Source: Candidatus Melainabacteria bacterium (GTDB lineage Bacteria > Cyanobacteriota > Vampirovibrionia > Obscuribacterales > Obscuribacteraceae). From it: 13,804 bases of DNA. The position numbers and the translations under genes are program-made. Of the stretch, positions 1 through 6,924 are shown piece by piece. How positions within the stretch are numbered: the first letter of the stretch is position 1; every line of letters begins with the position of its first letter. The notes beneath the pieces are model-generated. The model worked only from the letters and a program-made list of their open reading frames with translations, made no database searches and had not been told where the DNA came from. The stretch spans positions 1-13,804 of the forward strand of contig JACQVM010000056.1 in the NCBI GenBank assembly GCA_016209785.1, written 5' to 3'.

Positions 1-1187
1 ATGTCGCAGGGTACACTAAACCAGAATAACGCTCCTTGCCCTTTGGTACTATCAACGCCCATTTTGCCACCCATTTGCTCAACAAGTTGCTTGCTAATAG
101 CTAAGCCCAGTCCAACACCACCATGTCGTCTGGTGGAAGACTCATCTGCTTGAGTAAAGGGCTGAAACACCCTGACTTGCTCGGCAGGAGACAATCCTAT
201 GCCGGTGTCTGCAACTGAAAACTTAAGAACAATCTTGTTCTCATCTTCATAATCAATGGAGACCCCCAAAGAGACTTCTCCAACATCAGTAAACTTAAGA
301 GCATTGCCGACCAGGTTAACCAATACTTGCTCAATCCGCCCGGGATCGCCAACAAGGCGGTGAGTAATACGTCGATCAACATTGCTTACAAGCCGAAGTT
401 GTCGATTGCCAGCCTCAGTTTCAAAAAGGCGCATTACATCTTCAACAATCACCTTCACATCCAGCGCCATCAGCCTTAACTCAACCTTATCGGCCTCTAT
501 CTTTGACAAATCAAGAATGTCATTCACCATCCTTAAAAGAGCTGTTCCTGATTCTTGAACAGCCTCAGCTAACCTACGCTGCTCCTCGGTAAGGATAGAA
601 GCTAGAAGCAATTCGTTCATGCCCAATATGGAAGCTAGCGGAGTACGCAGCTCATGACTAATGTTGGCAACAAACCGTGATTTCAGCTGGGACTCTTGTA
701 TAGCCTTGTCCCGACCAATAGCCAGTTCGGCAACCTTCTTACGTTCTGTAATGTCCACAATTGAAGCTAAGACATATGTTCCTGCTTCACTTGTAATGGG
801 AGTTAAACCAATCTCGACTGGTACATCTGAACCATCCTTCCGGCGACCATATAGCTCTCTGTTAGCACCCATTGGGCGTACCTTAGGCTCTTGAGCAAAC
901 CCTTGCCGATGCTCCAAATGCTGAGCATGGAACCTATTCGGCACCAGAATCTCAACGGATTGCCCAATCATTTCTTGCCGGCTATAGCCAAATAAGGTCT
1001 CTGCTTGCGCGTTCACAAGCAAAATGTTGCCCTGGCTACCAACCAAAACCATTCCATGAGGAGCACTTTCAAACATCAGCTTAAAGGTTGCATCCTCTAA
1101 GGGTGAATCTAAATCATGAACTACAGAGAAATTGTCCACGGCGACCCTCTCCTGATACTGTCTGCTTCTAAAACCGTCCAAGCCCAT
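1..1187 (-). CDS. PAS-domain sensor histidine kinase (C-terminal end beyond window)
   Basis: Membrane-free sensor kinase of a two-component system, read from 1187 to the left edge (395 codons without a stop). A PAS domain covers roughly residues 33-150 (motifs FGYSRQEMIG, then GRRKDGSDVPVEIGL and the PAC-like end DITERKK). A HisKA domain follows with the H-box SHELRTP (phospho-acceptor His about residue 178). The HATPase domain has an N-box (NLVGNALKFTD), G1 (DTGIGL, near residue 327), F-box (FQPFTQAD) and G2 (GGVGLGLAI). No transmembrane segment is visible, so it is probably cytoplasmic and senses a small ligand, redox state or partner through PAS. An in-frame TGA lies upstream of the ATG at 1187. 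A GTG at 1139 has a much better Shine-Dalgarno (AGGAGAGGG, 5-nt spacing) and may be the true start, which would remove 16 residues. No response regulator is in view; it could lie to the left, or a receiver domain may follow. Identification as a hybrid or classical kinase is open. Confidence 0.93.
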   Translation of the reverse strand, partial: MGLDGFRSRQYQERVAVDNFSVVHDLDSPLEDATFKLMFESAPHGMVLVGSQGNILLVNAQAETLFGYSRQEMIGQSVEILVPNRFHAQHLEHRQGFAQEPKVRPMGANRELYGRRKDGSDVPVEIGLTPITSEAGTYVLASIVDITERKKVAELAIGRDKAIQESQLKSRFVANISHELRTPLASILGMNELLLASILTEEQRRLAEAVQESGTALLRMVNDILDLSKIEADKVELRLMALDVKVIVEDVMRLFETEAGNRQLRLVSNVDRRITHRLVGDPGRIEQVLVNLVGNALKFTDVGEVSLGVSIDYEDENKIVLKFSVADTGIGLSPAEQVRVFQPFTQADESSTRRHGGVGLGLAISKQLVEQMGGKMGVDSTKGQGALFWFSVPCD

Positions 1188-1464
1188 ACCAGCACCTATC
1201 CACCTTGACTGACTTCAATCTAGGACACATCCTTAAACATCACACCCATGTAGCTCTTGCTTAACCTGAGCACAAATAAACCTTATCTGTCCCCGTAAGA
1301 CGCGCTATTCGTATCGTGAGCAAGGGATTCATTAACAACAAGCTCTGCAAATTCATTATGGCACTGAACAGTACCGTTACCTGGCAACACTCTTGTAACC
1401 ATAGTAACGTTTCTTCACAAAAGTAGGTCCTACCGAACCAAGAGTTCAGGCTAAGAGCACTTAA

Positions 1465-1998
1465 CTAATCTTTCTCGTCGTCCTTGTCCTGCGCTGCTTC
1501 CTTTTTCTCCTCAGCAGCTTCTTTCTTTTCCTCAGCTTCTATTTGAGCAGCAGTCTTTCTAATCTTGACAAACGGGGCACGCACATACACATTGCCTTGT
1601 GCGTCCTTGGTTACTCTCGCAAAGGGAGCCTTTACCTTGGTGCCAGCCTTGCCGCCAGTGCCCTCAACCTTGACAAAAGGAGCACGTACTGTCGTATTGC
1701 CTGCCTCATCGGTGGTAACCTTTGTAAATGGTGCCTTAACCTTAGCACCCTCACCGGAAGCGTTTGTATCTACCTTTACAAAGGGGGCACGCACCTTAGT
1801 TGCCTCCCCAGATGGGTTAGTTTCTACCTTCACAAATGGAGCACTGACCTTGGTGTCACCTTCAGAAGACTCTGTCTTACTTGTATCATCAGCCCAAACG
1901 TCCTGCACCATAGCAATCATGGCAAAAACAACTAATGACACAAACAGCACAGCCACCTTACTACCAACCAACATTGACGGTTTAACCTCACTTTGCAT
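1465..1998 (-). CDS. Secreted APF-repeat protein, function unknown
   Basis: A 177-aa protein that I do not recognise. It starts at an ATG preceded by AGGGA with 7-nt spacing. Residues 1-36 form a signal peptide: K14, a hydrophobic core about 15-31, and a likely signal peptidase I site after VWA (residue 36), followed by an acidic DDTSK stretch. Residues 50-147 contain six tandem units of 17-18 residues with the core [KTY]V-x-APF-[VTA]-[KR]-[VI] followed by a Gly/Asn/Asp turn. Residues 150-177 are a highly charged, probably helical tail (EAEEKKEAAEEKKEAA, ending DKDDEKD). The alternating small and hydrophobic pattern suggests short beta strands joined by turns, so an extended or stacked beta structure outside the cytoplasm is likely. 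It is monocistronic: neighbours are the histidine kinase (same strand, 277 nt away) and the divergent RIO-like kinase. Cell-surface, envelope or adhesive roles are possible, but nothing in the sequence fixes one. Confidence 0.85.
   Translation of the reverse strand: MQSEVKPSMLVGSKVAVLFVSLVVFAMIAMVQDVWADDTSKTESSEGDTKVSAPFVKVETNPSGEATKVRAPFVKVDTNASGEGAKVKAPFTKVTTDEAGNTTVRAPFVKVEGTGGKAGTKVKAPFARVTKDAQGNVYVRAPFVKIRKTAAQIEAEEKKEAAEEKKEAAQDKDDEKD
1558..1851 (-). repeat. Six tandem 17-18 residue APF repeats (coding)
   Basis: Units begin at residues 50, 68, 86, 103, 121 and 138 of the secreted protein. Every unit keeps Ala-Pro-Phe, followed by a basic residue two positions later. The repeat codons differ mostly at third positions (for example GCT/GCC/GCA for the Ala and AAG/AAA for the Lys), so the units are old duplications kept similar at the protein level rather than a recent slippage product. 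Confidence 0.9.
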
Positions 1999-2256
1999 GA
2001 TTTATCCCTCGCTAATTTGCTACCAGTCTTATCTCATCTACATTCCCAGATTGCCCAGCACATTAATGAAAGTTGAGACAGCTACACCTTGTAGTCCAGC
2101 TATCTTACCTCAAGCTTATCTACTGACTTCCACGGAAATTGTAAGGCCCGGTTGGTAAGGACTGAATCGCAACCGCAAGGAGGTCTCGGCTATACACCTT
2201 GGCTTCCCTGAAATATGTCTTAGCGTCTTGTTTGGCAGCAAGGATACGGAGACGCA
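1999..2256. other. Intergenic region between divergent genes; no gene seen
   Basis: This is the divergent gap between the APF-repeat gene and the kinase. It contains the Shine-Dalgarno of the repeat gene (near 2005-2010) and, at its right end, leads into the kinase promoter at 2257-2284. Long open frames crossing it on both strands are shadows of the repeat gene or kinase and lack ribosome binding sites. A weak, interrupted inverted repeat sits at 2183-2253 (GTCTC..GAGAC, CCTTG..CAAGG). I see no convincing RNA gene. Confidence 0.5.
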
Positions 2257-2284
2257 TTGTCAGTGGTATTGTTACCGGGATACT
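2257..2284 (+). promoter_or_regulatory. Sigma-70-type promoter of the RIO-like kinase
   Basis: The -35 box TTGTCA (2257-2262, one mismatch to consensus), a 16-nt spacer and the -10 box GATACT (2279-2284, two mismatches). The expected transcription start near 2291 would make an ATG at 2294 nearly leaderless. It would give the ATG at 2321 a leader of about 30 nt that contains its Shine-Dalgarno. Predicted by eye only. Confidence 0.4.
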
Positions 2285-2320
2285 TAGTGAGGCATGCGAG
2301 CGTGTGGCAGGAGACCTCCA

Positions 2321-3001
2321 ATGGATGCACAGTTTACTTGTGAACAAATGCTCAAAAGCGATGCGTTTGGGCGGATAGAGAAAGGAATCTGGTACCACAA
2401 CGGTACTGCCGTCCAGGCCATCCGCAGGGTGTACACGCAAAACATCTGGCGCAAGCCGCTCGCCAGATGGCTAGCAAACAACGAGAAGACTGCATTGTGC
2501 AAGTTGGCGCACCTGGCTGAGCTAGGTTATGTTCCGCGGGTGCTTGCTACTACGGACAACTATCACATCCGAAGCTTCATGGAAGCAGAGGTGTTGTACC
2601 GTACAAATCGCCCAGTGCCTCGCAAGTTTTTTCTTGAAGCAAGGAGAGTGCTACACAACATGAGACACTCCGGCGTCTGCCACAACGATCTAGCCAAAGA
2701 GGGCAACTGGCTGGTGTGCAGTGGCAATAATCTGCCGGCGCTTGTTGATTTTCAATTGGCGTTTTGTTTTCGAGACACTCGCCACACACTGTTTCTGACA
2801 CTGTGCCATGAGGACTTGCGCCATCTTCTCAAGCACAAGCGCAAGTATGTGGGAGTGACCGCCTGCGAAAAAGGAGTGCTGGCAAAGAAAAGCTTGCTCA
2901 CTAGGGTGTGGATGGCAACAGGAAAAAAAGTTTACCTGTTTTTTACACGCAAGATTCTAGGCTGGCAGGAACGCAACGGCCCGTGTGAGCGTGATTTTTA
3001 G
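2321..3001 (+). CDS. Compact RIO-like Ser/Thr (or small-molecule) kinase
   Basis: A 226-aa single-domain protein kinase-like enzyme with no membrane segment. An N-terminal FGRIEKG (about 16-22) occupies the place of a nucleotide-binding loop, and AIRR (33-36) carries Arg where VAIK kinases have Lys. The catalytic loop is HNDLAKEGN (H121, D123, N129) and the metal-binding motif is VDFQ (D143) instead of DFG. The C-terminal part has EDLRHLLKHKRKY and a basic RVWMATGKKVYLFFTRK segment. This matches a family of about 220-aa bacterial RIO1/lipopolysaccharide-kinase-like proteins usually annotated as serine/threonine kinases; the substrate is unknown. The start at 2321 is preferred over 2294 because CAGGAG lies 7 nt upstream and the kinase homology begins after it. 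It stands alone behind its own promoter and its 3' end overlaps the convergent small ORF by 45 nt. Confidence 0.85.
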   Translation: MDAQFTCEQMLKSDAFGRIEKGIWYHNGTAVQAIRRVYTQNIWRKPLARWLANNEKTALCKLAHLAELGYVPRVLATTDNYHIRSFMEAEVLYRTNRPVPRKFFLEARRVLHNMRHSGVCHNDLAKEGNWLVCSGNNLPALVDFQLAFCFRDTRHTLFLTLCHEDLRHLLKHKRKYVGVTACEKGVLAKKSLLTRVWMATGKKVYLFFTRKILGWQERNGPCERDF

Positions 3002-3160
3002 ATTTTTGACATCACAGGTGTGCGTCCGGTTCTTCCCGTGGTAGCGGAAGACCGGTGGGTATGGTTTCCTTAAGCAGTAGGTAAGCAATTCTCTGGTGGT
3101 GAATATCTTGTCTAAAGGAAGGCGGCAAATGTGTCGTTTAATGAAATCTGAAATGGGCAT
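2957..3160 (-). pseudogene. Short winged-helix-like ORF, probably a truncated antitoxin/regulator remnant
   Basis: A 67-aa frame beginning at an ATG with a strong Shine-Dalgarno (AAGGAG, 8-nt spacing). Residues 1-25 (MPISDFIKRHICRLP, then KIFTTRELLTY) resemble the first helices of AbiEi/DUF6088-type winged-helix proteins, which typically continue with a G-S-R-x-x-V-D-x-A-L-x-R-L recognition helix. That continuation is missing. After TYC the frame is Pro/His/Lys-rich and unlike a folded domain, and it runs 45 nt into the oppositely oriented kinase gene. I read this as the preserved 5' end of a regulator whose 3' part was lost or frameshifted, although a short intact DNA-binding peptide is possible. 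A perfect inverted repeat lies just upstream and could be its operator. No toxin partner is visible. Confidence 0.4.
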
Positions 3161-3180
3161 GCTTTTTTCTCCTTGAATTG

Positions 3181-3212
3181 GTATAGAGAAAAACGTCCGT
3201 ATTTCTCTATAC
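3181..3212 (-). promoter_or_regulatory. Perfect 11-bp inverted repeat, possible operator
   Basis: GTATAGAGAAA (3181-3191) and its exact complement TTTCTCTATAC (3202-3212) flank a 10-nt spacer. The repeat ends about 20 nt before the ATG at 3160, immediately ahead of the Shine-Dalgarno. One arm contains TATAGA, which could serve as a -10 box. Such a position fits autoregulation by the adjacent winged-helix protein. An RNA hairpin in the leader is the alternative. There is no T-run, so an intrinsic terminator is unlikely. Confidence 0.5.
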
Positions 3213-3536
3213 GCAGACAGGCAAAAAAGTTCACCCACCACGGATTTGTCCAACACAACATTCCTTAAACACTGAATTAACTATCTACAATGAGGATATC
3301 TTTGTCTTAATAAACGAGAATGGGCACTGGTGGGTGGTTGCGAATCAATTCTCTGATAATCCGCAGAACTGAAACCAACTGAACAACTTCAGCTGTCTGA
3401 CAAAATTATGGCATCTGCTTCGAGCTTGGAACTGCCGAACAACCGCAATGAAAAGCCCCATAAGCTTTATCAATGAAGGTGCTACCCTAAATACAGAGTC
3501 ATCACAACCTACATAAGGGTAACTCCAGTCAAGCAC
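3213..3536. other. Intergenic region; no supported gene
   Basis: The gap before the ferredoxin/MBL gene. No open frame here has both a start codon and a ribosome binding site. One plus-strand frame is protein-like at its end (3286-3372, reading YNEDIF, then NENGHWWVVANQF) but has no in-frame start after the TAG at 3184. It may be a gene fragment or chance. No clear promoter for the downstream gene was found. Confidence 0.4.
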
Positions 3537-4433
3537 ATGGCTAACCCTAACAAACGATTGCAAAAAAATGTTGAGGGGGACTTTTTTGTTGACTCAACAT
3601 GCATTAACTGCGATACGTGTCGCCAACTTGCACCTCATGTCTTTAGCGAATTTGATGACCACTCCTTTGTCTATGCTCAACCTCAGAACAAAAACGAGAA
3701 ACAACTTGCCTTAAGAGCACTTTTGTCCTGTCCTACGGGTTCAATTGGCACAACAGGCACAAAAAATGTTAAGGACGTCATGGAAGACTTTCCCCTGACC
3801 ATAGACAATGGTGTTTACTATTGTGGCTTCAACTCCCCAAAATCCTTCGGAGCAAACAGCTACTTCATTCAACACACTGATGGCAACTGGCTGGTTGATT
3901 CCCCCAAATTTACCAAGCATTTAGTAAAAGCTTTCGGTGAGCTTGGAGGATTACGATACATATTCTTAACCCATCAGGATGATGTTGCAGATGCTGACAA
4001 ATTTGCCTTGGAATTTGATAGTCAAAGAATAATTCATCAAGAAGAGGTTGCTGCTCAGCCAGACGCCGAGATTATCCTGCAAGGTCTCAAGCCAGTGAGA
4101 CTCTTCCCAGATTTCTTAGCAATTCCAACTCCAGGACATACCAAGGGTCATTGCCTGCTGCTTTACAAAGATTGCTTCCTTTTCACTGGCGATCACCTTT
4201 ACTGGGATAGACAAACCAAACGTTTGGAAGCCTGGCAAGACTACTGCTGGTATTCATGGTCAGAGTTAACCAAATCCATGGCTCTACTGGTTTGTTACAA
4301 CTTCCAGTGGATCTTGCCAGGACATGGGCAGAGAATTTCGCTAGCACCACATGCTATGCACCAGCAGCTATTGGAACTGGTAAGCAGGATGCAATCTACA
4401 TCAGCGAGTCAAGCAACCATTGGAAAACTGTAA
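3537..4433 (+). CDS. [4Fe-4S] ferredoxin domain fused to MBL-fold metallo-hydrolase
   Basis: A 298-aa cytoplasmic fusion. Residues 14-75 form a small ferredoxin with C22-x-x-C25-x-x-C28 and C65-Pro, the ligand set for one [4Fe-4S] cluster. Residues 85-275 form a metallo-beta-lactamase fold: NSYFI strand, THQDDVADAD (H146, D148, D149, D152) in place of the canonical THxHxDH, then TPGHTKGH (H201), FTGDHLYWD (D219) and LPGHG (H263). The family of ferredoxin-MBL fusions is known in cyanobacteria and plants, without an established reaction; a redox-linked hydrolase or oxidoreductase is a fair guess. The residue that would follow Asp152 as a His ligand is Ala, so the metal site may hold one metal or an altered pair. 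The start codon is the only reasonable ATG but has a weak ribosome binding site (AAGGG lies about 18 nt upstream). It converges with galK 60 nt away and looks monocistronic. Confidence 0.9.
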   Translation: MANPNKRLQKNVEGDFFVDSTCINCDTCRQLAPHVFSEFDDHSFVYAQPQNKNEKQLALRALLSCPTGSIGTTGTKNVKDVMEDFPLTIDNGVYYCGFNSPKSFGANSYFIQHTDGNWLVDSPKFTKHLVKAFGELGGLRYIFLTHQDDVADADKFALEFDSQRIIHQEEVAAQPDAEIILQGLKPVRLFPDFLAIPTPGHTKGHCLLLYKDCFLFTGDHLYWDRQTKRLEAWQDYCWYSWSELTKSMALLVCYNFQWILPGHGQRISLAPHAMHQQLLELVSRMQSTSASQATIGKL

Positions 4434-4493
4434 GGGTTGAAACGTCAGTAAATCAAGCTCTCTAAGACTACATGCCGTATCTGATCCGGTCTA

Positions 4494-5705
4494 TTAGGCA
4501 GTGGCAGATGTCACAGACCCCTGAAGCACAGTGGCACCACCAACTGGCCGGCAAACATATACTGCTGCTTTCTTGCCGCATTGTGCTTCATAGGCAGCAA
4601 CAACCTCATTGCAAAAACTGTCCAGCATGTGAGCCTTCACAATGGCAACTGAGCAGCCACCAAAACCTGCACCTGTCATGCGTGCACCCATCACCCCTGG
4701 GTATTCCTGGCTCAAAGCAACCAAAGTGTCAAGTTCTACACAGCTTACCTCGTAGTCGTTTTTAAGCGACTGGTGCGATTCATTCATGAGCCAGCCAAAC
4801 TGCTGCATATCACCAAGCTCTAATGCCTTGACTGCTTGCTCAACACGACAATTCTCACTGATCACGTGACGGCAACGATTGAGAATTACACTGGGCAGAT
4901 GTGCTTCGCATCTAGATAATTCAGCCAAGCTAACATCCCGCAAGCTCTTAATGTCAGCCCTGCCAAGCTGTTGGCTTACAAGCCTCACACCTTCCTTACA
5001 TTGGGCACGACGTTCATTGTAGTGGCTATCCACAAGCCCACGAACAACACCAGAATGTACAACGACTATTGTCCAGCCTAAAGACATAAAATGAAGAGGC
5101 ACGACGGTGTATTCAAGCGACCTACAATCAATAAGCAAAGCAGCATCACTCACCGCTAGCACAGAAACAAACTGGTCCATGATGCCGCACTGAACGCCCA
5201 CAAAGTCATTTTCTGCTTTCTGTGACAACAAAGCAATGTCCTTCCCACCAATTCCTAGATGGAACATAGCATTGACCAGTGTCGCTACCGCCACTTCATA
5301 AGCTGCTGACGAGCTTAGTCCAGACCCTTGCGGTACTGTTCCTGCTAAAACCGCCTTAAAACCAGCTATGTGATAACCTTTGTGAGTAAGAACTTGCAAC
5401 AGCCCACGCAAGTAATTGCACCACAGTTTGTTAGAATCAAAAGAAATATCATTTACCTGAAAGTTATCGTCTTGGTGATAATCCAGCGAGTAAACACATA
5501 CACTTTGAGACTCTACGTCAGGAGACGCTGCAATGAGTATGTCCCGATCAATTGCCACTGGCAATACCAGACCTTCATTGTAGTCCGTGTGCTCCCCAAT
5601 AAGATTGACTCGCCCTGGTGCTCGAACAATAAAAGCAGGACGGCTGCCATATCTCTTTATAAACGTATTCTCTATGACCTTTATTCTAGACTCAAGGGTG
5701 TTCAT
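4494..5705 (-). CDS. galK: Galactokinase
   Basis: Phosphorylates alpha-D-galactose with ATP to galactose-1-phosphate, the entry reaction of the Leloir pathway; cytoplasmic GHMP kinase. Of 403 aa from the ATG at 5705, residues 31-45 carry the galactokinase signature GRVNLIGEHTDYNEG. The GHMP ATP-binding loop is PQGSGLSSSAA (about 125-135), the catalytic Asp is in GIMDQF (D177), and the third GHMP motif GARMTGAGFGGCS lies near residue 348. Length and motifs are complete. The frame extends to a TTG at 5711, but the ATG has a GGTGAT-like site and is preferred. Its first 14 nt overlap the end of galT, so the two are translationally coupled. It is the last gene of the minus-strand ABC-gal operon; no clear terminator follows in the 60-nt convergent gap. 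Confidence 0.97.
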   Translation of the reverse strand: MNTLESRIKVIENTFIKRYGSRPAFIVRAPGRVNLIGEHTDYNEGLVLPVAIDRDILIAASPDVESQSVCVYSLDYHQDDNFQVNDISFDSNKLWCNYLRGLLQVLTHKGYHIAGFKAVLAGTVPQGSGLSSSAAYEVAVATLVNAMFHLGIGGKDIALLSQKAENDFVGVQCGIMDQFVSVLAVSDAALLIDCRSLEYTVVPLHFMSLGWTIVVVHSGVVRGLVDSHYNERRAQCKEGVRLVSQQLGRADIKSLRDVSLAELSRCEAHLPSVILNRCRHVISENCRVEQAVKALELGDMQQFGWLMNESHQSLKNDYEVSCVELDTLVALSQEYPGVMGARMTGAGFGGCSVAIVKAHMLDSFCNEVVAAYEAQCGKKAAVYVCRPVGGATVLQGSVTSATA

Positions 5706-6690
5706 CGGCAATCACCAGATATGGTTCACAAGCTCTTAATTCTGCAGCTTTCTCTTCAGGAAGCGTGTCATTGATAAATGTACCTGCTCCTGATTCACAA
5801 CCTGCAAGATATTTGAGCTTTTCCTTTGTCCTTAATGGTGGATAGAACTCTATATGAAAATGGCTCCCTGGCCACGAACGCCCATCCGTCGGCTCTTGAT
5901 GCATGACCATCATGTAGGGCATCGAAAGACTCCAAAGATTATCGTACTTCTGCAGCACAGTCTTTAGAATTAAGGCCAGATCCTCCTCGTCAGGTTCCTC
6001 AAATTCAGCCATCGACGACAGATGGTATTTACTATAAACATGCACCTCGTAAGGAAATCTTGCATAAAAAGGAACAAAAGCTACAAAACGCTGTGATTCC
6101 ACCACAAGGCGTCTGCGGTCTTTTGTCTCGTGAGCCAATATGTCACAGTGCAAACAGCGTCCAGTACGCCCATGGTGTTTATTGGCATTTTCTAGCTCAC
6201 ACAAAATCCTTGGCGGCAAATAAGAGAAGGCATAAATTTGTCCATGTGGATGGTGGATGGTTACACCAATCTCCTTACCTTTGTTCTCAAAGATAAACAC
6301 ATACTCAATTTCCGGGCGTGACCCTAGTTCCTGGTATCGATCTCGCCAGACCTTAATCAATTGAACCAGCTTACCTACAGGTAAGTCTGTCAAAGTACTC
6401 TCATGATCTGGCGAGTACAATACAACCTCACAAGCACCCACTGATGGACTAACCTTATACAAATCAGTCCCCACAAGCGCTGGTGTTGGAGGATGGGGCA
6501 CCAAGCTAGGAAACTTGTTTTCCAATACAACAAATTCATAGTCTTCCCGTGGAATCTCAGTAGCAAAGCCCCCTTGCCGTGTCGGACACAGCGGACAATA
6601 ATCTGCTGGTGGAAAGAAGGTACGATCTTGTCTATGGGTCGCTGTAATCACCCATTCCCCTAGAACTGGATTCCAGCGCATTTCGGACAC
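5692..6690 (-). CDS. galT: Galactose-1-phosphate uridylyltransferase
   Basis: Exchanges UMP between UDP-glucose and galactose-1-phosphate; HIT-superfamily enzyme with a uridylyl-His intermediate. Of 332 aa, the N-terminal CPLC (C32, C35) and H147 fit the zinc site, and the active-site motif is HPHGQ (147-151, nucleophile H149). The C-terminal half keeps MHQEPTD and SHFHIEFYP (H264, H277, H279), the second metal-binding cluster. An extra CLHC (C179, C182) is also present. The GTG at 6690 is chosen because AGGGA lies 7-8 nt upstream; the ATG at 6681 is a fallback and would remove three residues. That Shine-Dalgarno overlaps the stop of the 64-aa ORF (gap 3 nt), so coupling is likely. Together with galK it makes galactose usable, or runs backward to supply UDP-galactose for surface glycans; galE is not in the window. 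Confidence 0.97.
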   Translation of the reverse strand: MSEMRWNPVLGEWVITATHRQDRTFFPPADYCPLCPTRQGGFATEIPREDYEFVVLENKFPSLVPHPPTPALVGTDLYKVSPSVGACEVVLYSPDHESTLTDLPVGKLVQLIKVWRDRYQELGSRPEIEYVFIFENKGKEIGVTIHHPHGQIYAFSYLPPRILCELENANKHHGRTGRCLHCDILAHETKDRRRLVVESQRFVAFVPFYARFPYEVHVYSKYHLSSMAEFEEPDEEDLALILKTVLQKYDNLWSLSMPYMMVMHQEPTDGRSWPGSHFHIEFYPPLRTKEKLKYLAGCESGAGTFINDTLPEEKAAELRACEPYLVIADEHP

Positions 6691-6693
6691 TAG

Positions 6694-6888
6694 CTATTCC
6701 CTGCAGTCTGTGACAAGAGTTTCCCCGCAACTCTTGATATCATCGCCGCCTGTCCTGCCTTGCAAAAAACTGTAGAAAATTACCCAACGCCCATCTTCTT
6801 TCTTCTCCATGTTTTTGCACATTGTCAGCAAACCCACCTTGTCAGCAGGCTTCTTGTCAAGTTTAGTTTCTTTGCCGCCTTGAAGCAT
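6694..6888 (-). CDS. Small conserved-position ORF between ABC permease and galT, unknown function
   Basis: A 64-aa frame starting at ATG 6888, 36 nt after the permease stop and ending 3 nt before galT. The protein is hydrophilic, Lys/Asp/Glu-rich in its first half (KKPADK, NMEKKEDGRW) with a short hydrophobic stretch WVIFYSFLQG and two Cys residues (KSC, TDC) near the end. No signal peptide or known motif is visible. The ribosome binding site is weak. An internal ATG at residue 27 (MEKKEDGRW) is another possible start. It fits the operon spacing exactly and its codons look like those of its neighbours, which supports a real gene. I cannot assign a function, and a leader-type ORF that couples translation of galT is an alternative. 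Confidence 0.55.
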   Translation of the reverse strand: MLQGGKETKLDKKPADKVGLLTMCKNMEKKEDGRWVIFYSFLQGRTGGDDIKSCGETLVTDCRE

Positions 6889-6924
6889 GTCTGTCCAGTG
6901 TGGTTTGCTGATTAACGTAGCATA

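Noticed and set aside
1419..1433. GTAG/CTAC hairpin with a short T-run downstream of the repeat gene as a terminator
   Set aside because: Only a 4-bp stem and four T residues; too weak to call.
1565..2158. Long plus-strand open frame (197 codons) and a second one at 1543-1935 opposite the repeat protein
   Set aside because: Both are produced by the repeated codon pattern of the minus-strand gene. They have no ribosome binding site, and the minus-strand protein has a signal peptide and clear repeats.
2183..2253. Interrupted inverted repeat as a structured RNA upstream of the kinase
   Set aside because: Helices are short and separated by unequal loops, and the predicted kinase promoter lies downstream of it, so it would not be in that transcript.
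2120..2502. Minus-strand ORFs of 106 and 72 aa opposite the kinase 5' region
   Set aside because: No recognisable domain and no convincing start site; they shadow the kinase coding strand.
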